In this document: piece after piece, positions 35,151 to 42,504 of the stretch
Numbering within the stretch: position 1 is the stretch's first letter
How the letters are laid out: every line of letters begins with the position of its first letter
Source: Micromonospora sp. CB01531
GTDB taxonomy: Bacteria; Actinomycetota; Actinomycetes; Mycobacteriales; Micromonosporaceae
Reading direction: 5' to 3'
Assembly: GCF_001905095.1 (NCBI RefSeq)
Contig: NZ_LWLS01000002.1
Coordinates: 1-64,000 of the forward strand
Length of the DNA: 64,000 nucleotides
Program-made: the position numbers and the translations under genes
Notes under the pieces: model-generated
Told to the model about the DNA's origin: nothing
Databases searched by the model: none
Seen by the model: only the letters and a program-made list of their open reading frames with translations

Positions 35151-36011
35151 TCAGCTGGCCGCGCTGCCCGCCGGCTGTTCCTCGCCGAGCCAGATCGGCT
35201 GCCAGTCCGGCACCTCGTGGAAGCGGCGCAGCTCCGACAGCCCGGACACCGACCCGCTCCACGCCGCGTACGGGGGGTTGCTCTCGTCGAAGCCGCTCTG
35301 CACGAAGGTCAGCTTGGTCTTCCCGCCGGACTCGGCCAGTTCCCAGGTGCTGACGCCGGTCGGTCCCCAGTCGACGGACATCTTGTGGCCCGGCGTCAGG
35401 TCGACCACCTTGGCCGCGTAGCCGGCCTCGAAGCCGCCCATGGCGTAGCGGCCGCCGACCCAGGGCTCGATGCCGATCGGGAACCCGAACCAGGCGCTGG
35501 CCTGCTCGGAGTCGGTCAGCGAGGTCCACACCCGGTCCATCGGGGCGTCGATCACCAGCTCGCCGCGCAGGTCGGCCGAGGTGAAGTCGGTGCGGGGCAG
35601 TAGCGGCCGCCCCTCCAGGTGGGCGTTGAGGTTGGCCAGGGCCAGGCTCCACCAGGTCTGCAGCACGCCCCGGATGGTGCTGCCGTCGAGCGCCTCGCTG
35701 AAGACGAAGTGGCTCTGCCGCAGGGTCAGCTCGGTGTGCTCGCCCTGCGGCGTCAGCTCGATCTCGCTGGTGGTCTCGACGCCGCCGAGCAGCCAGGCGA
35801 AGCGCAGGGTGTGGTCGTCGGCGTGCAGCAGCCGCTGCTGCGGGTCGTCGCCTTCCGGCGTGAAGCGGCCCCAGAACGCGTACCGCTGCGGCAGCTCGAC
35901 CTCGGCGTGCTCGGCGAACCAGACGCGCAGCTCGGCGGGGTCGGTCAGCGCGCGCCACACGCGGTCGGCCGGTGCGGCGAGCCGGACCCGGATGGTCAGC
36001 AGATCACTCAT
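35151..36011 (-). CDS. Tandem AHSA1/SRPBCC-domain protein
   Basis: The 286-residue protein contains two START-like AHSA1 domains in tandem. Each begins with the VxAPxxRVWxALTDPxxLxxWF-type motif (LAAPADRVWRALTDPAELRVWFAEHAEVE and IDAPMDRVWTSLTDSEQASAWFGFPIGIE). These folds bind hydrophobic ligands or act as activators or co-chaperones; no catalytic residue is known. ATG 36011 overlaps the stop of the HTH regulator upstream, so the pair is one operon and probably one functional module. Confidence 0.88.
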   Translation of the reverse strand: MSDLLTIRVRLAAPADRVWRALTDPAELRVWFAEHAEVELPQRYAFWGRFTPEGDDPQQRLLHADDHTLRFAWLLGGVETTSEIELTPQGEHTELTLRQSHFVFSEALDGSTIRGVLQTWWSLALANLNAHLEGRPLLPRTDFTSADLRGELVIDAPMDRVWTSLTDSEQASAWFGFPIGIEPWVGGRYAMGGFEAGYAAKVVDLTPGHKMSVDWGPTGVSTWELAESGGKTKLTFVQSGFDESNPPYAAWSGSVSGLSELRRFHEVPDWQPIWLGEEQPAGSAAS

Positions 36012-36564
36012 TGTTGTCGCCCTTCGGGTAGCAGGCCACGGCGAGCTTGAAGGCATCTCCCTCGGTGCCGCCGTAACGGGTGAACAGGTCCTGCAGCGTC
36101 GACTGCAGGTCGTGCAGGAATTCCTGGCGCCGTTCGGCCGGCACCCGGATCTCGCCGGAGACGCCGATGGACGGCAGCTCGGGCGCGGTGCGGTCGAGGG
36201 CGGCGATGTCGGCCTGGACCTCCTCCATCAGGTCGAGCAGGTAGCCCAGGCTCAGCTCGTCCTGTGCCCGGCGCGTCCCACCGATCCGTCCGACGAGGCG
36301 GGGTGACAGCCAGTACGACCGGGCGACGGCCTGGTAGATGCCCTCGGTGATGCCGCGCACCCGGCGTTCGGACACCTGCTCGGCCAGCCCGGCCGTGACC
36401 AGTTGCTTGACGTGGTAGTAGACGCGCTGCGGCGTCTGGCCCAGCAGGCCGGCGACCTCGGTGCAGGTGCGGGGCTCGGCGAGGTGCCGCAGCACTTCGA
36501 TGCGCTGCGGCTTGAGCAGGGCCTCGGCCTGCTCGCGCTCTTCCAGGTACAGGACGTCTCTCAC
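36004..36564 (-). CDS. ArsR-like HTH regulator of the AHSA1 operon
   Basis: About 186 residues from GTG 36564. The HTH reads LLKPQRIEVLRHLAEPRTCTEVAGLLGQTPQRVYYHVKQLVTAGLAEQVSERRVRGITE, an HTH_20/ArsR-type winged helix. A helical ligand or dimer domain follows, ending in RRQEFLHDLQSTLQDLFTRYGG. The GTG lacks a ribosome site, which suggests a leaderless mRNA; TTG 36588 is also in frame but lies within the operator. A perfect 14-bp palindrome and a TTGACA box lie immediately upstream, so autoregulation is likely. It is coupled to the AHSA1 gene. Confidence 0.85.
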   Translation of the reverse strand: MRDVLYLEEREQAEALLKPQRIEVLRHLAEPRTCTEVAGLLGQTPQRVYYHVKQLVTAGLAEQVSERRVRGITEGIYQAVARSYWLSPRLVGRIGGTRRAQDELSLGYLLDLMEEVQADIAALDRTAPELPSIGVSGEIRVPAERRQEFLHDLQSTLQDLFTRYGGTEGDAFKLAVACYPKGDNNE

Positions 36565-36575
36565 GGCAAAATCAG

Positions 36576-36602
36576 TTTGTACGTACAAAACTTCTTTGTC
36601 AA
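36576..36602 (-). promoter_or_regulatory. Promoter with perfect palindromic operator for the HTH/AHSA1 operon
   Basis: TTTGTACGTACAAA (36576-36589) is a perfect 14-bp palindrome, unusually AT-rich for this genome. On the minus strand, a consensus -35 TTGACA lies at 36602-36597, and TACAAA in the palindrome would act as the -10 (spacer of 15). A bound repressor would block the promoter. The regulator gene starts about 12 nt downstream. Confidence 0.6.
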
Positions 36603-36611
36603 TAGGTTCGA

Positions 36612-36642
36612 CGAAAGGCCGCGCGGTCGGCGCGGCCTTTCG
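36612..36642 (-). terminator. Terminator of the sigma/membrane-partner operon
   Basis: Perfect 13-nt arms CGAAAGGCCGCGC (36612-36624) and GCGCGGCCTTTCG (36630-36642) flank a 5-nt loop, 4 nt past the stop codon at 36646. The arms are almost identical to the terminator at 38204-38234. Confidence 0.88.
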
Positions 36643-36645
36643 TCT

Positions 36646-37596
36646 CTACTTGCCGATGACCAGGGCGTTGGCTGGCGCCTCGACCTTCACCGGCAGGCCG
36701 TAGTCGGAGAGTTCCATCAGCACGTGCAGGTGGTAGGTGTGCTCCGGGCCCCGGGCGTTCCACCGCACCGCACGGTCGTACGCCACCGTCTTGATCCGGC
36801 CGTCCGCGCCGATTGTCACGTCACCGACCAGCCTGTCGGCGGCGATTCCCTGCTTTGAATCCTGCATCGAGACCTCAAAGTGGTAGCCACCGCCGGCATT
36901 CTGGCTCACCTTGGCGCCGGCCTGCCGCAGCATCCGGAACAGTTGCTGCGGATCCGCCGAGGTGCCCAGCCCGCCGCCCAGCGCGTCGTCGTAGTTCAAG
37001 CTCGTCTGCCTGCCCTCCGGAAACCGAGCCCACACGATCTTTCCGCTGTCGGGGTCGGCGCCGTCCAGGCCGCCGACGTATCGGACGCCATCGACCAGGC
37101 GCTCCTGCAGCCAGCCGATCGACATGGGCGGAACCAGCCCGGTGTTCGGCGACTCCAGGTAGCCGGTGGCCGTCGCCGGATCGAACGCACCCTTCGTCAC
37201 CCAGGTCCTGGCCACCGGCTCGGGCAACTCGCCCCTCGGCGGGAGCTTGTCCTTGTTGGTGGTGGTGAACTTCACCCGGTAACTGATGTTCTCGCTGGCC
37301 GCCGCAGCGGCAGCCAGCCGCATCCGCGGCGACTCCGGGCTCGCCGCGGTCGCGGGCCGCTCAGCGACCGGCCCAGGCGCGCCTCTCAGGCCGGCGGGAG
37401 CACCGGTGCCGACGGTCAGGGCCGCGGCAAGCGCCCCGGTCACCCCGACCACCCCGGCCGCGTACGCGGTGCGGTGCAGGGCGGTGCGCCGCCGGTGGCG
37501 GCGGGTGGCGTCCCCCAGCACGTCGCGGGTGAACGCCAGCCCGGCGACCTCGTCCCGCATGCCGTCGATCAACCGATCTTCAAGATCAGTGGTCAT
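36646..37596 (-). CDS. Sigma-factor-associated membrane protein (anti-sigma-like)
   Basis: The 316-residue protein starts at ATG 37596, overlapping the sigma gene stop (ATGA). The N-terminal cytoplasmic part (TTDLEDRLIDGMRDEVAGLAFTRDVLGDATRRHRRRT) is followed by one transmembrane helix (AYAAGVVGVTGALAAALTVGTG, about 45-65) and a roughly 240-residue extracytoplasmic domain of the CU044_5270-like type (SYRVKFTTTNKD, YLESPNTGLVPP, RMLRQAGAKVSQNAGGGYHFEVSMQD). The pairing with a SigE-type sigma gene suggests it binds or responds to that factor; a classical zinc anti-sigma motif is absent. Confidence 0.8.
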   Translation of the reverse strand: MTTDLEDRLIDGMRDEVAGLAFTRDVLGDATRRHRRRTALHRTAYAAGVVGVTGALAAALTVGTGAPAGLRGAPGPVAERPATAASPESPRMRLAAAAAASENISYRVKFTTTNKDKLPPRGELPEPVARTWVTKGAFDPATATGYLESPNTGLVPPMSIGWLQERLVDGVRYVGGLDGADPDSGKIVWARFPEGRQTSLNYDDALGGGLGTSADPQQLFRMLRQAGAKVSQNAGGGYHFEVSMQDSKQGIAADRLVGDVTIGADGRIKTVAYDRAVRWNARGPEHTYHLHVLMELSDYGLPVKVEAPANALVIGK

Positions 37597-38114
37597 CTGC
37601 CTGCTCCGTTCAATCCTGCGTCTTCGAGAACCCAGTAGGCCGTGAGCTCACGTAGCCGGGCCAGCCCCCGGGAGGCGGTCGACTTGACAGTGCCGACCGA
37701 GCAGCCGAGCACCTCGGCGGCTTCTGCTTCGCTGAGCTGCTCCCAGTAGCGGAGCACCAGCACGGCCCGCTGCCGGGGCGGCAGCAGGGCCAACGCCTGG
37801 ATGAGTACCTGCCGGAGGTGCAGGGCCTCGGTACCGTCGGCCTGGCCCGGCGGCTCGATCTCGGTCAGCACCTCCGGCCGGCGCCGGCGCAACCGCCACC
37901 GGTCGACCGCGAGGTGGTACAGCGTGCGACGCAGGTATCCCTCCTTGTCGCCGTGCACCCGGCTCCAGTTCCGTATCAGCCGCTCCAGCGCCGCCTGCAC
38001 CAGGTCCTCCCCAGCCGCCCGGCTACCGGTCAGCAGCACCGCCGCCGCGAGTAGGGCACTGCCGCGTTCGGCGACGAGGACGTCCAACCCCTCGAAGCGC
38101 TTCTTCCGCCGCAC
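37593..38114 (-). CDS. SigE-family ECF sigma factor
   Basis: The 173-residue protein begins at GTG 38114 after AAAGGAGAGCCG. Region 2 is FEGLDVLVAERGSALLAAAVLLTGSRAAGEDLVQAALERLIRNW, and region 4 is ALALLPPRQRAVLVLRYWEQLSEAEAAEVLGCSVGTVKSTASRGLARLREL. Both are complete and typical of the actinobacterial SigE (SigE50-like) group. It is co-transcribed with the membrane protein downstream. Unlike the sigma gene at 23.4-23.95 kb it is intact, and it shows what that operon would look like without its insertion. Confidence 0.92.
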   Translation of the reverse strand: MRRKKRFEGLDVLVAERGSALLAAAVLLTGSRAAGEDLVQAALERLIRNWSRVHGDKEGYLRRTLYHLAVDRWRLRRRRPEVLTEIEPPGQADGTEALHLRQVLIQALALLPPRQRAVLVLRYWEQLSEAEAAEVLGCSVGTVKSTASRGLARLRELTAYWVLEDAGLNGAGR

Positions 38115-38203
38115 CGGCTCTCCTTTCGTCGCCACCAAGGACGACCGGTGGGGCCCGAAGGTTGAATGGCCGACCCAAGCAATCTCCGGAACGGCCCAGA
38201 CGA

Positions 38204-38234
38204 CGAAAGGCCGCGCGAACCGCGCGGCCTTTCG
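38204..38234 (-). terminator. Terminator of the tmsA-tmsB operon
   Basis: Perfect 14-nt arms CGAAAGGCCGCGCG (38204-38217) and CGCGCGGCCTTTCG (38221-38234) with a 3-nt loop lie 15 nt beyond the stop codon at 38249. The sequence nearly duplicates the 36612-36642 terminator. Confidence 0.88.
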
Positions 38235-38248
38235 CTGAACCGATGAGG

Positions 38249-39592
38249 TCAGGGCGTCCAGTCGGGGCGCAGCGGGTAGCCGTTCACGCCCTGCGGGCCG
38301 TTGTGGGTGGCCAGCACCTGGTGCAACTGGATCTCGTTGCGCTCGAAGGCCAGCCGGGAGCCGGCCATGTACAACCCCCACACCCGGGCGGTGCCCAGGC
38401 CCACCTCCCCGACGCAGAAGTCCCAGTGCTCGACCAGGTTGCGGCACCAGCCGGCCAGCGTCAGCGCGTAGTGCTGCCGCAGGTTCTCCTCGTGGTGCAC
38501 CTCCAGCCCGGCGTCGTGGATCTCACTGACCAGCCGACCCGGGCCGGCCAGCTCACCGTCGGGGAAGACGTACCGGTCGATGAAGGCGCCGGAGCGGTGC
38601 GGGGCGCGGTTGTCGGCGCGGGTGATGCAGTGGTTGAGCAGCCGGCCCCCCGGCTTCAACCGCTCCTTGAGCGCTCCGAAGTACGCCGGGTAGTTGCGCA
38701 CCCCGATGTGCTCGGTCAGCCCGATCGAGGAAACGGCGTCGAACTGCCCCCGTGGCGCGTCCCGGTAGTCCAGGTGCCGCACCTCGGCCAGCTCGCCCAG
38801 CCCCTCCCGCTCGATCGCCGCCTGCGCCCACTCAGCCTGGGCCCTCGACAGGGTCACCCCGAGCGCCTTGACGCCGTACTCCCGGGCCGCGTGCCGGACC
38901 ATGCCGCCCCAGCCGCACCCGACGTCGAGCAGCCGCATCCCCGGCTTGAGCGCCAGCTTCCCGGCGACCAGGTCGTACTTGGCGCGCTGCGCCTCCTCCA
39001 GCGTGTCGCCCGGGCTGCGGAAGACCGCGCAGGTGTACGTCATCGACGGGCCGAGCACCTTCTCATAGAAGGCGTTCGAGACGTCGTAGTGGTGCGAGAT
39101 CGCCTCGCTGTCCCGGCCGCGCGAGTGCCGCAGCCCGGACATCACCCGCTTCCAGCGCGGCGCGGCCTCCTGCGGCGGGGGCGGCGGCGGCATCAGCCGC
39201 TCCCAGCCCAGCCCCTTCACCAGGGCCAGCCCCTCGCCCACCGCCGGCAACCGCAGGTGCACCGAGTCCTTGAGCACCTTGAACGCCTCGTACGGATCGC
39301 CCGGGTGCACACCCTCCAGCCCCAGGTCACCGGTCACGTACGCCCGGGCCATGCCCAGGTCGCCGGGTGCGGTGAGCAGGTAGGACAACCCGCGCGGAGT
39401 GCGGATCGTCACGGTGATCCCGGCATCGGCCGGGCCGACGGCGCTGCCGTCGTAGCCGGTGATGCGGATGGGCAGGTCGCCGGTGGTGACCGTGCGGATC
39501 ACGTCCGCCACGGTCGGTGCGCCGCGGCGGCCACCCGCCGGCGGGTTGGCCGGGGTGCTCGCCGCCCCCTGTTCACGGTCGGTCAGGCTCAT
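38249..39592 (-). CDS. tmsB: TmsB-like fatty-acyl methyltransferase (CFA synthase family)
   Basis: The 447-residue protein belongs to the cyclopropane-fatty-acid synthase family. The SAM-binding motif is MRLLDVGCGWGG (about 219-230), with SHHYDVSNAFYEKVLGPSMTYTCAVF upstream and SSIGLTEHIGVRNYPAYF downstream. The gene overlaps (ATGA) a FAD-binding oxidoreductase, the tmsA-tmsB (bfaA-bfaB) arrangement that makes 10-methylene and then 10-methyl-branched stearate in actinomycetes. By context it methylates oleoyl phospholipid rather than making cyclopropane. The Pro-rich linker (LMPPPPPPQEA) separates an N-terminal accessory domain. Confidence 0.85.
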   Translation of the reverse strand: MSLTDREQGAASTPANPPAGGRRGAPTVADVIRTVTTGDLPIRITGYDGSAVGPADAGITVTIRTPRGLSYLLTAPGDLGMARAYVTGDLGLEGVHPGDPYEAFKVLKDSVHLRLPAVGEGLALVKGLGWERLMPPPPPPQEAAPRWKRVMSGLRHSRGRDSEAISHHYDVSNAFYEKVLGPSMTYTCAVFRSPGDTLEEAQRAKYDLVAGKLALKPGMRLLDVGCGWGGMVRHAAREYGVKALGVTLSRAQAEWAQAAIEREGLGELAEVRHLDYRDAPRGQFDAVSSIGLTEHIGVRNYPAYFGALKERLKPGGRLLNHCITRADNRAPHRSGAFIDRYVFPDGELAGPGRLVSEIHDAGLEVHHEENLRQHYALTLAGWCRNLVEHWDFCVGEVGLGTARVWGLYMAGSRLAFERNEIQLHQVLATHNGPQGVNGYPLRPDWTP

Positions 39593-40989
39593 TGTCTTGC
39601 TACCGCCTTCTCGTACAGTCCGGTCAGCCGGTGTTCCGGGTCGTAGCGGTCCTTCGCGGCGCGCCAGGTCTCCCCGCCGTAGAGCCGGTGGAACGCCTCC
39701 CGGTCGTAGTACGCGTCGGAGTAGAGCGACTTGTGCCCGCCCACCTCCGACACCTTGCGCTCGATCTCCCGGTTGACGTCGCCGTCGGCCGCGCCCTCGG
39801 CGATCGGCACGCTGCCCCAGAAGCCGATGTTCACATAGGTCTCCCCTGATTGAAGGGGATACAGTGGCCAGGCCCGGGCGGAGCCGGGGCCGGCTGGCTC
39901 GCGCAGCCGCAGCGGGCAGAGCCAGACCGGCGTCATCCGCACCGTCCCGGCGAACCAGTGCAGGAAGTCGGCGGTGCTGTCGAGCGGGATCTCCACGTCC
40001 TGCACCACCCGCTCCCGGGCCGGGTTGCCCCGCCAGCGGTCGACCCGGGCGGCCACCTGGTACCGGTGCTCCAACCGCACGATCCGGTGATAGAAGTCAC
40101 TGCGGCGGTAACGCTGCGGCCACAGCCGGCGGACCGTTGGGTGCTGCACCCCGAACGCCGCCGAACACCAGAACCAGTCGGTGTCCCAGCGCCACAGGTA
40201 GTCGTACGCGGTCAGCACGTCCCGGGTGCGCCGCTGCAACGACCGGTAGTAGATCTCCTGGCCGGTGTAGTCGCTGGGCCGTCCCCCCGGCTCGTCGGTG
40301 AACGTGGCGAGCACCAGGTACGCCTCGCCGGGGCTGAACATCACCGCGTCCATCCCGTCGACCGGGTCGCCCTCCCAGGATCCCTTGGCGATCACCTCGC
40401 CGATCGCGTCGGTCAGCTCTTCCAGCCGGGTGAACCGGATGTTACGCAGGGCCACCCACCGGCGTACCGGCTGCAGCTCGATGCGCAGCCGGGTGGCGTA
40501 GCCGAGGCTGCCGAGCGAGTTGGGAAAGGCCCGGAACAGCTCGGCGTGCTCCCCCTCGGGCCGGGCGGTGACGATGTCGCCCGCGCCGGTGAGGATGTCC
40601 ATCTCGTACACCGACTCGTGCGGCAGTCCGTTGCGGAACGAGGTGGACTCGATGCCCAGCCCGGTCACCGCCCCGCCGAGGGTGATGGTGCGCAACTGCG
40701 GCACCACCAGCGGCATCAGCCGGTAAGGCAGGGTGGCGTCGACCAGGTCCTCGTAGGTGCACATGCCCTGCACGTCGGCCGTCCGGGCGGCCGGGTCGAC
40801 GGCGATCACCCCGGTCAGGCCGCTCACGTCCAGGCCCGGAGCGCGGGGCGCCGATCTCGGCCGGAACAGGTTCGAGGTGCGTTTGGCCAGCCGCACGGTC
40901 TCGCCGGGGGGCACCGCGGCGTACGACCGCCGCAGCGTGTCCACCGCTTGCTCATGGTCAACCGGATGATCCACACGCTGAGCACGCAT
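39589..40989 (-). CDS. tmsA: TmsA-like FAD-binding oxidoreductase
   Basis: The 466-residue protein has an FAD_binding_4 (PCMH-type) N-terminal domain: GLDVSGLTGVIAVDPAARTADVQGMCTYEDLVDATLPYRLMPLVVPQLRTITLGGAVTGLGIESTSFRNGLPHESV. It resembles plant DIMINUTO/DHCR24-type reductases, as TmsA/BfaA does. It is expected to reduce the 10-methylene intermediate to the 10-methyl fatty acid, using NADPH. It is the first gene of the operon, divergent from the YbaK gene, and overlaps tmsB. No membrane segment is obvious. Micromonospora lipids commonly contain 10-methyl chains, consistent with this assignment. Confidence 0.85.
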   Translation of the reverse strand: MRAQRVDHPVDHEQAVDTLRRSYAAVPPGETVRLAKRTSNLFRPRSAPRAPGLDVSGLTGVIAVDPAARTADVQGMCTYEDLVDATLPYRLMPLVVPQLRTITLGGAVTGLGIESTSFRNGLPHESVYEMDILTGAGDIVTARPEGEHAELFRAFPNSLGSLGYATRLRIELQPVRRWVALRNIRFTRLEELTDAIGEVIAKGSWEGDPVDGMDAVMFSPGEAYLVLATFTDEPGGRPSDYTGQEIYYRSLQRRTRDVLTAYDYLWRWDTDWFWCSAAFGVQHPTVRRLWPQRYRRSDFYHRIVRLEHRYQVAARVDRWRGNPARERVVQDVEIPLDSTADFLHWFAGTVRMTPVWLCPLRLREPAGPGSARAWPLYPLQSGETYVNIGFWGSVPIAEGAADGDVNREIERKVSEVGGHKSLYSDAYYDREAFHRLYGGETWRAAKDRYDPEHRLTGLYEKAVARQ

Positions 40990-41082
40990 GAGATCACATT
41001 ACGCCTGCTCCGCCAGCTTGGCGGGCTGTCCACCATGGCCTTTTCGCATCCACCGGTCGGCGGGCGGGTTACCGTGGCGGGC

Positions 41083-41553
41083 ATGCCGTCCCCTGCGATC
41101 GCCGCCCTCGACGCCGCCGGACTGCCGTACCGGGTGATCCGGCACGGCCCGGTCCGCAGCCTCGCCGAGGCCGCTCAGGCGCGCGGCGTCGCGGTCCCCG
41201 ACGTGGTCAAGACCATCGTGGTACGCCGGGGCGAGGACGACCACTTGTTCGTGCTCACCCCCGGCGACCGGGTCGTCTCCTGGCCCAAGCTGCGCACCCT
41301 GCTCGGGGTGAGCCGGATGTCCATGCCTGACGCCGAGGCGGCCCGGGCGGCCACCGGCTACGAGCGCGGCACCATCACGCCGTTCGGCTCGACCATCGCC
41401 TGGCCGGTGGTCGCCGACGAGCGGCTGCGCGGCCGGGAGATCACCCTCGGTGCGGGCGAGCACGGCGTGGCCGTGGCCGTCGACGCCGACGCGGCCCTCG
41501 CCACGCTCGACGCGACGGTCGCCGACGTGACCGACCCGGAACCGGCCCGCTGA
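41083..41553 (+). CDS. YbaK/ProX-type aminoacyl-tRNA editing domain protein
   Basis: The 156-residue single-domain protein matches the YbaK/EbsC family: LDAAGLPYRVIRHGPVRSLAEAAQARGVAVPDVVKTIVVRRGEDDHLFVLTPGDRVVSWPKLRTLLG, then ATGYERGTITPFG and GREITLGAGEHGVAVAVD. The conserved Lys of the VVKTIVVR segment and the G-x-I-x-P-F-G loop are present. Members deacylate mischarged tRNA (Cys- or Ala-tRNAPro). I chose ATG 41083; an ATG 48 nt upstream would add a non-family segment. It is divergent from tmsA and not obviously connected to it. Confidence 0.85.
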   Translation: MPSPAIAALDAAGLPYRVIRHGPVRSLAEAAQARGVAVPDVVKTIVVRRGEDDHLFVLTPGDRVVSWPKLRTLLGVSRMSMPDAEAARAATGYERGTITPFGSTIAWPVVADERLRGREITLGAGEHGVAVAVDADAALATLDATVADVTDPEPAR

Positions 41554-41562
41554 CCGGCAGCG

Positions 41563-42285
41563 TCAGGGCCCGCCGCGCAGCCGGGCCAGCCGCCCGCGAA
41601 CGCCGTCGAAGTGGGCCTGGATCGCGGTGAGCGCCGCCTCCCGGTCGCCGGCGACGACCGCGTCGTAGATCACCCGATGACGGCGCACCACCTCGGCGGG
41701 CGGTTCGACCGGCGTACCGAGGTCCAGGCGCAGCTGGTGGTAGACGTCCCAGAACGCGCCGAGCAGCTGCCCCACCAGGGGATTGCCCAACGGCGCGTAG
41801 AGCACGTCGTGGAAGAGCCGGTCGGTCTCGGGCGAAACGGTGCCCACCTCGGCCTCCTCCGCCATCCGGGCCAGCACGTCGACGGCCGAGGCGAGGTCGC
41901 AGTCACCGCGCCGGTCGATGAGCTGCATGACCAGCCCGCTCTCCAACGCCTCGCGGATCTGCATGAGGTGGGTGAGGTGGTGGCCGCCGTCGGCCGGCGT
42001 GACCCGGCCGTGGAAGGCGAGCTCGTCGACCAGTCCGCCGAGGGACATCGGTCCGACGAACATGCCGAACCCGTGCCGGATCTCCACGATGCCCACGGCC
42101 TGGAGGGCCTTGAGCGCCTCCCGGACCGAGTTGCGGCTGATCCCGAGCTCCCGCATCAGCTCCGACTCGGTGGGCAGCGGATCCCCGACCCCGAGACGCC
42201 GGTCGAGGATGAGGCTCTTGACCGCCTCCCGGGCTTCGGTCGCCCGACTCTGCCGAGGGCGGGCAGGACGGTCGGCAACGCTCAT
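41563..42285 (-). CDS. FadR-type GntR regulator of the ABC transporter locus (GntR-1)
   Basis: The 240-residue protein has an N-terminal GntR winged helix (REAVKSLILDRRLGVGDPLPTESELMRELGISRNSVREALKALQAVGIVEIRHGFGMFVGP). The C-terminal FCD ligand domain (about 90-235) shows the metal/ligand residues FHDVLY...NPLVGQLLGAFWDVYH and RRHRVIYDAVVAGDREAAL. It is divergent from the transporter operon. An operator-like sequence precedes its own start and another follows the transporter promoter. The recognition helix is nearly identical to that of GntR-2 at 50278-50976, so both probably read the same operator. Confidence 0.9.
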   Translation of the reverse strand: MSVADRPARPRQSRATEAREAVKSLILDRRLGVGDPLPTESELMRELGISRNSVREALKALQAVGIVEIRHGFGMFVGPMSLGGLVDELAFHGRVTPADGGHHLTHLMQIREALESGLVMQLIDRRGDCDLASAVDVLARMAEEAEVGTVSPETDRLFHDVLYAPLGNPLVGQLLGAFWDVYHQLRLDLGTPVEPPAEVVRRHRVIYDAVVAGDREAALTAIQAHFDGVRGRLARLRGGP

Positions 42286-42307
42286 GGCTCTGGCACAACC
42301 TTCCGCT

Positions 42308-42322
42308 GGACATCCTATGACC
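42308..42322. promoter_or_regulatory. Operator site A, upstream of GntR-1
   Basis: GGACATCCTATGACC matches the regulon consensus GGACATCCCATGTCC at 13 of 15 positions and lies 22 nt upstream of the GntR-1 start codon, consistent with autoregulation. Confidence 0.6.
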
Positions 42323-42395
42323 ACCGGCTCACGGGTTGACCGCCAGCCGGGCACCGATCGCCGCAATCTTCTGGAAACCTCATCGAAGCATTCCC

Positions 42396-42425
42396 TTGAC
42401 CCGACTACGGCGGCCGCTCTAGCCT
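42396..42425 (+). promoter_or_regulatory. Promoter of the sugar ABC transporter operon
   Basis: TTGACC (42396-42401) and TAGCCT (42420-42425) are spaced by 18 nt. Transcription would start near 42432, so operator site B (42452-42466) would lie in the early transcribed region, a repressing position. Confidence 0.5.
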
Positions 42426-42451
42426 CCACCCTAACCCAGAGGTGGGATGTG

Positions 42452-42466
42452 GAACGTCCCACGTCC
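42452..42466. promoter_or_regulatory. Operator site B, upstream of the ABC transporter operon
   Basis: GAACGTCCCACGTCC matches the consensus at 12 of 15 positions and keeps the ACrTCCCAyGT core. It lies between the promoter and the first gene (GTG 42505). Confidence 0.6.
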
Positions 42467-42504
42467 TCATCGACCATCCCCGACCTCGATCCGTAGGAGG
42501 CACC

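Noticed and set aside
38249..39592. Simple cyclopropane fatty-acid synthase
   Set aside because: Overlap with a TmsA-like FAD reductase points to 10-methyl fatty-acid synthesis instead.
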